DNA of 64,000 nucleotides from positions 32,363,004 through 32,427,003 of the forward strand of contig OZ037765.1 of assembly GCA_964035545.1 (NCBI GenBank), given 5' to 3'. Positions 54,801 to 64,000 of the stretch are shown here, piece by piece (positions within the stretch are counted from its first letter, which is position 1; each line of letters opens with the position of its first letter). The notes under the pieces were generated by a model. That model was not told the origin of the DNA. It did no database searches and saw only the letters and a list, made by a program, of their open reading frames with translations. Both the position numbers and the translations under genes were made by a program. The stretch comes from Bugula neritina (lineage: Eukaryota; Bryozoa; Gymnolaemata; Cheilostomatida; Bugulidae).

Positions 54801-56174
54801 TTATTCAGATGGGGCACAGGAGCAATTATGGCTGGATGCTCTTCCTGACATCACTAATGGCCTTTGTCAGGTTTCGAACCCATGACTTAGTGCTTACCAG
54901 GCAAACGCTCTAACCCCTAGATCACAGCTACTCCCGAGGATATATATTGGGATAATATTCCGAATTGAGCAACTATTAACTTCCAGTCGATTAAGCCAAA
55001 GTTATAAATATGTTATAACCAAGAAGAAAAATTTTGAGTTACAAGAGTTTTGCAAGCTACACTTACAAAAATTGTTACAAGTGCTGATGAAAAAAGTAAT
55101 AGTTTCTTTAAGGTGTGGCTTTGCTTATGCTTAGCTCCCATCCTATTTAAGGGAGTTCCACAATTAATCTAGGGATAAATTTAGTGCATTGAAGTAGAGA
55201 TGTTATAAAGATAAAGTTAGTTTGTGAGATAGATTAGTTTAGAGCATATTTTGCTTAGTAATTGGTTTGTGAGATATATTAGTTTAGAGCATATTTTGCT
55301 TAGTAATTGGTTTGTGAGATATATTAGTTTAGAGCATATTTTGCTTAGTAAGCATGAAGTCATGGGTTTGAGCCCAACAAAGGTCATTGGTGATGTTAGG
55401 AAAAGCATCCAATCATAATTGCTCCTCTGCCTCATTTTGATAAGTCCTGAGCCTGATAAAACAACAACCTTTCCATCAGGGGTTCTCACAGGGATGGTGA
55501 CTATAAACTGTGAGGTAGATTAATAGATTCCGTTACAACTTTCTAGGATATGGGGAGTGTTTAGCGCAGAAGATGGTTTATGCACTTCAGTTAGGCTCAT
55601 GTGATTACTGCTCACGAGCGGATAGATAATGCCATGTGATTTATCTATCAGTATGGAATTCTTTATCTGTGTATTTGTGCAGATAACGTACTATATAATA
55701 TAACCTTAATATATGCAAATAGATATGTACTTAACCCAGACACTTGGTACTTAGCAAATTAGGTCTATGAAATAGTAGTTTAATTACCATGTGTGTATTT
55801 ATTAGTGGACTTATGGAATAAATCTTATTTAAAAGAAAATTGTAATCTATGTTTTAGTTTATAGTTTGCACTTTGAATGTTTATTTTTGTAGCTTTAGAA
55901 ACTACAACTGGTTCTGGGTGCCTATAGTTGGCCCCCACATTGGAGCTGTCCTGGGAGCTCTAATATATCTCCTGCTAATAGAATGTCACTGGGAGAGCGA
56001 TGAGGTCGGGCCAGCTGAGGCTCCTCATGTCAAGGTCAATGAAATATCAGGAGAAGACAATCCAGCTTTAGGTGAGAGTCAAACCAACTTGTAACAGCTG
56101 CTTGGTTATGCTACATGAAAGGGTCTTGGAGAGATAACTCCGAAGCAATCTGTGATAAACTATAGTATTACACC

Positions 56175-56267
<93 letters not shown>

Positions 56268-56632
56268 GACAAATTTAAATTGGCCAGTAAAGTAGCATAT
56301 CAGTAATAAATAAAATTTTATTTAATCTCTAAAGCTGTATTGATTGTCTTAGTTATAATTTTATTTAATCTCTCTTGATTGTCTTAGTTATATGATGCAC
56401 TTAAATTCCTGACTATTTTGCATTTAAGTTCATATCTGAAATAAATTACATTTTACCACCTCAACTATAGTACTGTGTAATTTTAGGTGAAATAGACTTA
56501 TTAACTGCAATTTTTTATATGAAGCAGTTTAATATGTAGTAATACTTATGAAATAGCTTGATGACAATGAACTTTAAAGGGCAAAGTTTCAATGTAAATG
56601 TTGTATTTGATATTGCAGATAGTGAACCCTAA
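51894..56632 (+). CDS. Aquaglyceroporin AQP-d (cluster copy 4)
   Basis: Seven exons: 51894-51980, 52412-52538, 53413-53550, 53754-53878, 53985-54202, 55893-56071, 56619-56632; 295 residues. NPA boxes are GGHINPA (N76) and NPARD (N210). The inferred filter is W56, G198, Y207, R213, the same type as AQP-a. Exons 2, 4 and 6 are the most diverged of the cluster (GDGSVAQSVTSSSSKGEF; FSGGVMLTDPMYTNATAG), while exons 3 and 5 are close to AQP-a. The last exon is inferred and tiny: exon 6 has a GTGAGA donor after NPAL, and 0.55 kb on TATTGCAG opens D-S-E-P-stop, echoing the SEP of AQP-c. With intron 6 retained, the protein ends at 56094 (298 residues). Two SINE copies in opposite orientation sit in intron 5. 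Membrane solute channel, as for AQP-a. Confidence 0.95.
54730..54935 (-). mobile_element. tRNA-Thr-like SINE in AQP-d intron 5
   Basis: It is nearly collinear with the copy at 48599-48818, including TAGTCACCATCCCTGTGAGA and the TTCGAACCCATGACT head. A short GATATATA repeat flanks it. Confidence 0.85.
55221..55507 (+). mobile_element. SINE copy with 45-bp tandem repeat of its 5' part
   Basis: Three 45-bp units starting TTTGTGAGATAGATTAGTTT lie at 55221, 55266 and 55311. The third runs into a normal SINE body (GTGATGTTAGGAAAAGCATC) and tail (GGGATGGTGACTATAAAC). The repeated part corresponds to the tRNA-like 5' half. Confidence 0.8.
56178..56262. repeat. (TA)n microsatellite
   Basis: About 42 TA units lie in AQP-d intron 6. 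Confidence 0.98.
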
Positions 56633-57981
56633 AGCCGTAAAGGCGTAAATGCATTTGATTGGTGCTCCACCTTTTCCTTCCTCTTTCCTTAAAAACTGCT
56701 TATATTTGTTAACTTTGTATCTTCCCTTTTTACACCGTCATTTGTGCATATACAACACTCTTCTGCATACCTTCCTTCATAAAAATTAATTTATTTAAGA
56801 TGAAATTCAAACACTAGCGAAATATGTCATATGGCGCTACAAATTCCTCACTTGCCATTGAGCAAAAATTCTTAACTCGTCTTACAATTACAATTTTTAC
56901 TAAATTTTGACAAACTAATTTACTTCATCTACTTATATTAAACTGTTGGAATTTTATCACATTGCTTATCACAACAAGATTGCCTGCAGCTGTTTTAAAG
57001 TTTATAAACAATACAATTATAAACCATTTTATGTATGAAAGCTTATTTTTTTAATATATACAACTATAATAAATAATTTACCGCCAGAATAAATAAAAAT
57101 GGCAATTTGGTAGCATGTATTTCGTTTGCATATTTCCTTTTTCTTGTGGCTTTTCAGCTTTAAAAACTTATTGTGTACACATAATGCCTTGAGTTACACA
57201 GTGCATAATGGACAGTGAATAACAAAGGAGATTCAACAAGACATAATAATTATCGAATTCTTATAACCTTAAACTGTATCAGCATACCATGAAGCACATA
57301 TTAATTATAGGCCCTTTAATGCTGTTAATAACTGTTTACAGTATGGTATGTTAAATGTTGACAAAATAAATTATTTATGCAGTAATTGCTGTGTACAAAC
57401 AAATTGCAATATAATTGTTAATAATTAAGAATCTTATAGCATTTCAAGATTGGAGTTGGACGGTAACTGTTCATATATTAATATATTAGCTGTTAGGATT
57501 TTGAAGTAACGTATTAGTGAACACACCATTATATGCAGGGCTAAATATTGAAAATATAATTAATTTACAAGTTCTAGAAGCAATAATAAGAGTATAAAGA
57601 CCAACTAAGATGCTTTCTGGCAAACGGTGAGTAACAATCCAATCCAGCGGTTTAAGAAACAAGCCATTTTATATGTTTTCATTATGTTGTGTTATGCATA
57701 AAGTATAATGTATTTAAAATTATTTATATTTAATTTTTGCAGGTTATGCGAAGTATATATGTTACATATCCTTGTATTTAAAAGCTTTCCCTTGCATCTC
57801 AAGTGACACTATCAAAGATAATTTCTTTTCTTGTCTAATAAAAAATACCAAGAAATATAGTTATATATTTGCTACGTATAATTATAAATTCTTAGTCAGA
57901 TATTAATGATTTCTTGTAAACGAAAGTTTTTCAATCGAAAAACAGCCTTAATTTTTCACTGAAAGTTTGAATTTCAGTGAC
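56633..57981. other. Intergenic region downstream of AQP-d
   Basis: About 1.35 kb of AT-rich sequence with no exon or repeat that I can support. It should hold the AQP-d 3' end and the promoter of the next gene. Confidence 0.5.
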
Positions 57982-60900
57982 ATGGTAGCTGTGTTGATAG
58001 CCTGTGAGCTGATGCTGTTGAGACTGGGGGTTATCAATAGTTTTATGGTTAGCCCAACCTTCTACAAAATACAGTACGTAGACTCAGACTATGACAAACC
58101 TGAAGGAGCACAACTAATTCTCAGTAGATCCGTGGACAAATTCGTAAGTACTAACAGCAAGTGAGTGTTAATAACTGTCAACTATAGCAGATAATGTGAA
58201 AGTGTCAACCATGAGAGGTAGTGTGAAGGTGTCAACTATAGTAGGTAGTGTGAAGGTGTCAGCTATAGTAGGTAGTGTGAAGGTATCAACCAAAACAGGT
58301 AATGTGAAGGTGTCAGTTAGAGTAAATAATGAATCAATGTGTTCACTGGATTATAGTGAAAGGTTTCAACTAGATTAGACACAGAGTTATAGTGAGAAAC
58401 AGTGAAAAATTGTAAAACAGAGTAATTTCTTCGATATAAAATATTTTTACTCAATTCAAATTTTTAAATAAATTTTGAACTGAAACAAGCTTATATAAGT
58501 TGAAAGCCGTTTACAACAAGTGATAGTTGCTCTGATAGTATCAGAATCGAGAGACACGTTCTAAGCCTGTGAACTATTTTGTAGTCAGATTGTCCAATGC
58601 TATGCTTACAAAGAACAGAATGTGAAGTGGCAAAGTCAGACAACTCCACATGTAGCCTGTATTCTATGGCAGCTAAGCCCTACACCCTACCAGATTCTGA
58701 TAGACTAAACTCTGAGTCTAAATCAAAACAATTGTTGCTATGGAGATGTACGTTAGCAGCTAGTTTATAAAATAATCTACCAGTGTGTTTCAAAAGCAAA
58801 TTAATTTTACTTGTTAGGTAGGACTTGTAATGTTAGGTTTACCCAGTGTTCCCAGTGGTGTAATGGTCAGCGTGCCTGCTTGTAGGCCAAAGGTCCCAGG
58901 TTCAAATCCCAGTGGGGGAACAATTATTTTTCATTACAGAAAACAAATATTCCACAATTAGACGCTAAAACTATATTTCTTTGACTACCCTAAACAAAAT
59001 GATATGCCAAAGTCAATAAAGTAAGTAAAATAATAAAACATTAAATTAGTTAATTTTCAATGCTGTTAAGTAAACTGCTACAGATCCGATATGCATTGAG
59101 ATGGAGAATGCCAGAGTTATACTGAATGTCTTCATAACTGATGGAAGGAAGAATAGTCCTAGTAGTAAGACAGTAGGTAATATAAATGATGACATGAGCT
59201 GTTACCAGATTTGTTCTGCAGAGTATGGAGTAAACTGTGAATATGTGAGGTGAGATAATACTGTAACATGGTTATTTATCTTTATTCTTTACTACAAGTA
59301 GGTGCAAAGCCAAACAATTTATTGCATATGCTTTACTTTAATTCTTGTACTTTATGCTTTAATCCTAAATTATGATGAAGTGTTTTAGCATTCTCATTTT
59401 CATTCAAATATTGACACTTTCAACACAGAACTGTTCTGCTCTGTAATTATATAAGCAACAAACACTGAAAACTTTAGTTTTTAAGTTATAAAATATGTTG
59501 ATGATTAAAAAATCAATACTACTTATAGGTGAAATTTGCAAAGTATACTCAGTTTATTAGGCAAGGGCCTTGTTCAGTTTATGACATGTATTGATTGGTG
59601 GATGTTTTTGTGACAGATGGATTATGATCGATTTTGGAATTAGTTTTAATTTTTTAGTAAGTGACGTAAATTACATGATATTAAAAGAGAAGCAATGTGT
59701 GTCATGAGCAATGCAAATTCACATTTTTTTATCATTAAGAATTTCCCGAATATAAAAAAAAGTTAATACTTTGAAACAAATTTTTTCGCAGTTTCAATTT
59801 CGAAACTAAAGCTTGTGTTATAACTTTTTAACACTACCATGCAAATTTTCTGCGCTTGATAATTCAAACAACTAAAATGTGAATGTGGATTTTCATCATA
59901 AAATATACGTATATATAAAATATTTAAAACTAAATAATGAGTATATAAAGTTAGAATGTAGACTATTGCAAACATTTTGCACTTTATTTGAAGCCTCTAT
60001 AATGCAAATAAAAGTCGTATTATTAGCATTATAAAAACATTTTCAGATTTTTCATTTCATCATTTTAAGGAATCTTGCCTAGCCCCTTTTTCAAAAGAAC
60101 AGTTAAATGTTTGAATTTAGAATTCCTGGCATAATTACGTGATATATTTACAGTTACAGCCCAAAAACTAAATTATGTGTGATGAGCTCAGAGAGCTTCT
60201 ATTCTAGTTGGACAGGAAGTAAAGAAGTTCCTGGTGCTGTTTCCTGTTACAGACATTATCCAGGTATGAGAAGTGCTAGATGTGGTTAAGTTGAATGTAT
60301 GCTTTCTCTTGCAGAAGTGATTATATTGAAGTTTGAGTTTAAAATGAGGTTAGGTTTAGATTGAATTTTTTTTTATAAGTCGTTTAGGTTTTCATTGTTA
60401 ACATCAACATGTCTGAAAGTAAAGTTAGACTCTTCTGAATAAAACATGAATTGCTTTCCACCTCTTCTAATCTTTCTATACTGTACTACTACATACTACC
60501 AGAGCAATGGAAGACAGTCTACAGGAGACCAAAGTATACTTCTTCTGGTTACACTAATGAGGTGACTGGGCCATGGTTTGACAACTCCTACTACCATGAG
60601 GAAATCTCTGAGGATGAAGTGGTGGAGCCAGCAGGGGGTAGCATGACTATACTGAAGAGTGAGATGGTGGGGTTGTGGGAACATATGAACATATCCCAGG
60701 TTATAAGTTGGAAAATATCAAAGAAATTAGTTGAAACTCTTAAGTAATATAAAGTTCCTTGTCAACTATGCTTGCATGTATTAAGCAATTTTCATTTTCT
60801 CCCACAGGTGAGAGTGAGTCTCTATAAATCAGGAACAGAAGTGAAGTATCTACTATTTAATGGAGTAAATACCAACATAGAGACTTGGTACACTTTCTCT

Positions 60901-61823
60901 CTCTTGATTGACTCATCGTGGAGTGACTTGAACCAGAATTCTTCTCAACCGCTCTTTTTAGGCTGGTGGTGGGCTGATAAGTAAGTGGAACCTACAATTT
61001 ATTACTAGCAACTACTGCTATAACCTATCAAACCCTACTATAATTTACTAGATCAAACTAGAACTATAATAGTTATAATTCACACAGGAACTTACAAGAA
61101 CTTACTATAAAAATTTACTAAAATATACTGAAACCAACTTATAAAATCTACTGTGAAACCTAATAGAATTTACTAGAACCTATTAGCTAGAACTTTCTAG
61201 AACCGATTAGGACCTGCTATGGTCTAGTATACAAGTCACTAAAACGTACTATAATTCACTAAATGCACTAATACTTACTAGAATTTACTAGAACCTAAAC
61301 TAGGGACAACCAAAAAAATTGAAATTTGTTAGAAGTTACTATAATATCTGCTAAATTTTTCTAAAAGAGACTCTAACTTAAATTAGAGCCTACTAGAGCC
61401 TAAATGAAAACCTCGTTATATAAAAGTTACAGCAAACTAAAGATGACATAACTCTCCATCAGGGATTCTCACAGGGATAGTGACTACAAACTTGCTTGAG
61501 TGTTTTTTGTCAATTAGTGGGCACTACATTATTGAATGTGAACAAATTGCAGATGGAATAGAGACGTTAGGATTGGCCGTAGTATGTATATTAGTTATGG
61601 CCATTATGGATGTCCCTATGATCTAACTTGGTTATTATTGCTACAAAACAAGCTGGATAAGGAGCCATGTCCATTTGAAACGTCAGTCGAAGAATCACAC
61701 ATTCCTACTATCTTCTATTCACCAGGAAATGTTGTCTCTACACCTGACAAGTGTAAGATTATGTCTTGTTGTTCATATGTTTTGTTGTTCATATGTTTAA
61801 TTCTATTTCTGACTGGTACTTGA
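57982..61823 (+). CDS. Secreted/anchored PAN-like protein with uncharacterised C-terminal domain
   Basis: Seven exons: 57982-58143, 58585-58747, 59084-59249, 60154-60263, 60503-60699, 60808-60980, 61553-61823; frame continuous, 413 residues. The hydrophobic start MVAVLIACELMLLRLGVINS looks like a signal peptide. Two cysteine modules follow (CPMLCLQRTECEVAKSDNST, and SCYQICS with CEYVRYSPKTKLC), in the pattern of PAN/apple domains. The C-terminal half has VRVSLYKSGTEVKYLLFNG, SSWSDL, YGHYGCPYDLTWL, CPFE and IFYS. I recall this order from uncharacterised cnidarian, amphioxus and mollusc proteins (usually YGGCxxDxGWL), with no known activity. The extreme C terminus is hydrophobic (CSYVLLFICLILFLTGT), suggesting a GPI signal or membrane anchor. 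A GTAAGA at 61753 could be a donor giving a different end. An upstream 5' exon may exist, since ATTTCAG precedes the ATG. Confidence 0.8.
58175..58336 (+). repeat. 27-bp tandem repeat in intron 1 of the PAN-like gene
   Basis: About six copies of a unit around GTGTCAACTATAGTAGGTAG occur just after the exon 1 donor. The unit is a multiple of three and reads as a nine-residue repeat (KVSTIVGSV). The intron has a stop before the array, so it is not coding. Confidence 0.9.
58853..58921 (+). repeat. tRNA-like sequence in intron 2 of the PAN-like gene
   Basis: It has an A-box-like GTGGTGTAATGGTCAGCG and a perfect B-box GGTTCAAATCC, with acceptor ends GTTCCCA and GGGGGAAC. The anticodon stem pairs badly, so it is more likely a tRNA-derived repeat than a gene. 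Confidence 0.55.
61010..61420. repeat. Degenerate ~11-bp repeat in intron 6 of the PAN-like gene
   Basis: Words such as TTTACTAGAACCT and AACTTACTATAA recur irregularly over about 400 bp. Confidence 0.7.
61437..61490 (+). mobile_element. SINE 3' tail fragment
   Basis: CTCCATCAGGGATTCTCACA and GGGATAGTGACTACAAACT match the 3' end of the tRNA-Thr-like SINE. The head is missing. Confidence 0.75.
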
Positions 61824-64000
61824 ACAGCTGTTGAAAATGCGCATAGTCAGCAATATTGTTCTGCTGATTCTACATAACTTGTAGCAATTAATAAGTCTAT
61901 TGAGCTTTACTGCTAAGAATGAACGGATCATATATTTTTAGGCTAAAAGTGATAGAGCTGTTTAGATATGATTTCCTTTATATTTCATCAAGCAATGGAG
62001 GAAAATCCATGTATTATTACTCTTATTTTAGTTGAAGAAGCTGATTATATGCTTATATCTGTTTCTTTCCTCTGAAATGTGATCAGCACTTTTTGTGACA
62101 CACCTGGGCACACCTGAGCACACCTGAGCATACCTGGACACACCTAAGCATACCTGAGCACACCTGGGTGCACCTTAGCTTACCTGAACAGACCTGGGGT
62201 GGTTTATATAATGAATTTTGGACACTAGAGTTGTCTTCACTTAGCTGTTGCTATAGCACTAATCATTAGCAACTTGTAGCAAGCTAAGTGCAAGTATACT
62301 AATGATAGAAGTGGGTGTCACCTTTAACCACCCCAACTTTAGTTAGACAATTCCTTAGAATTATGCTAAATTTCTAAATGATCCTAATATACTTTATTAG
62401 TATCTTTGATATAAGAAACAATTATTGTTAATTATGAATAGGAATTACTAGAGATCTAGTTTATTATAACTAATAACCAATTGTTGTATGTATGCATTGT
62501 CATAGAGTACTTCTTTAAGTGCATACTTATTACTGTGTGTGTGTCTGTTTTTTATTTCTGTGTAAAATATAATAAAGCTAGTATCTTTACGATAGTACAA
62601 GTGGCATGTTGCTGCGCTTCATCAACGACTTGCATAAAATTTGATATATATTGCATATAAATATATATTATATTACATATTATATATTATGTGCTATATA
62701 TCTTATGTATTATTTGCTATATATTACATATTACTTACTATATACTATATAATACATTTTAATATTATGGACTATATATTATAACACATTATATGTTATT
62801 TGCTATAGATTATATATGACTTATTATATACACTATAGATTACATAATATACATTATTTATTATAATATATCACACATTATATATTATGTACTACATATT
62901 GTATATTATATATAATATAGTATATATGTTGTGTATCAAATATGATATAATGTACCTTGGTGGTATTATAGAAAAAAGTTTTAGTGGAGCTAACCGGTGA
63001 AGGTCATTTAGTATCTCAATTTCTAATCAGATGCAAAAACACATTAACATAACCATAACCCGCGAGAACAGTTTGAAAGTCTTACAAATAAGCAGAACTT
63101 TAATATATGCAGGATATGCAATTTCTGTTATAGCATTGAACTTATAATTAGTTCAACAACATATATATAATATATATATATTAAAGTTTCGTTGAAAGAC
63201 ATGTTTGCTGTTTGAATTTGTATATGCAAAGCCTTAGGGAAATCCCGTGAGCTCCTATTTATCTGAATTTTATTGTCAGTTCATATGAATATATAAATAT
63301 TATCTTGCATGTCTCTCGACATTTTATTCTTATCTGTGAAAGTGAAGCTATGCAATATTCATCATTACATTATACATGATCAATAACATTATGTTATATA
63401 TCATGTGTCACGCAGTACGTATCTTGCACAGTCTAGTGGGTTCATAACACGGTGGGTACAGGTTTAAATGTAGCAGTAAGGGTGCTTTGTGATAAAATTA
63501 TGTATATAACTGATATTATATTTTCATGGTATAGGATTGACAAATAAGTTTTATTATGTTAGATAGCTGAGTATAGCACAGATAGAGTAGAATTAGCTGT
63601 GTACAGGTTAAAATTATTAGCTATCCAGCTTTCATAGCTCTTTTTCTGAAAGCTTTTAAAGTTTTTTTTTCAGAAATTTTTTACAGCTTTTTCTCTAAAG
63701 GTTTGTATAGTAAAAGTTGTATAATACTTGAAACAACAGCAAGTAAAAACATGAGAAGAGTAATAGATCTTGCAAGTATGTATTTGAGAATTATGGCTGC
63801 ATGGAATAGCAGATTTAGCTATTTAAGTTTACATTCTATATCGATTGTGACTTTATAAATGTTATTAACTCTTTCACTTGTGTGCATTAATAAACATTTG
63901 CATTTTAAAAACAAAATTATTCATTTTAATGCCATTTGAATAAACTTCAACAGCTTAATTAATTATGACTAAAACTGAAAAAGATATAAAGATCTGAGCA
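61824..64000. other. Downstream intergenic region
   Basis: It contains a 10-bp minisatellite (CACACCTGAG-like, about ten copies, 62097-62200), an AATAAA near 62568 that may end the PAN-like transcript, and TATATTA-rich low-complexity sequence at 62640-62960. I see no exon. Confidence 0.55.

Noticed and set aside
59763-59975. 70-codon minus-strand ORF in intron 3 of the PAN-like gene
   Set aside because: It is AT-rich with no recognisable motif and is antisense to a well-supported gene.

Overview
This is a eukaryotic, metazoan, AT-rich nuclear window. It has GT-AG introns, long dinucleotide microsatellites, tRNA-derived SINEs, hAT-type and other MITEs, solo LTRs, and animal-specific genes (RBM7, DCAF8, COMMD7, a rhodopsin-class GPCR, aquaglyceroporins, a PAN/apple-like secreted protein). 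The gene set and moderate intron sizes suggest an invertebrate, possibly an early-branching or marine one. I cannot name the species. All exon models were assembled by hand from splice signals, frame continuity and remembered family sequence; none was aligned or expression-tested.

Layout. (1) 0.3-2.5 kb, minus: RBM7, RNA-binding subunit of the nuclear exosome-targeting complex, in two coding exons. (2) 4.0-10.8 kb, minus: DCAF8, a WD40 substrate receptor for CUL4-DDB1 ligases, in twelve coding exons. Its introns hold an 18-bp minisatellite array and a hAT MITE. (3) 13.1-16.1 kb, plus: COMMD7 in seven exons, divergent from DCAF8. (4) 17.1-19.6 kb, minus: an orphan rhodopsin-family GPCR in two exons, convergent with COMMD7. 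(5) 23.9-56.6 kb: a cluster of four aquaglyceroporin genes, three in tandem on minus (called AQP-a, -b, -c here) and one divergent on plus (AQP-d). Each has seven coding exons; exon lengths 127, 138, 125 and 218 for exons 2-5 are the same in all four. The cluster grew by segmental duplication, and transposons present in one copy but absent at the matching site in another date the steps. (6) 58.0-61.8 kb, plus: a 413-residue predicted secreted or membrane-anchored protein with two PAN/apple-like cysteine modules and a C-terminal domain of an uncharacterised invertebrate family.

The single-copy genes look like ordinary unrelated neighbours. The aquaglyceroporin cluster is the main biological story. 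All four keep both NPA boxes and the aspartate of glycerol-conducting channels, but they differ at the aromatic/arginine selectivity filter (Tyr versus Ala, and Gly versus Ser) and in short C-terminal tails encoded by a small, easily missed last exon. That is the pattern expected when channel copies diverge in solute selectivity and trafficking.
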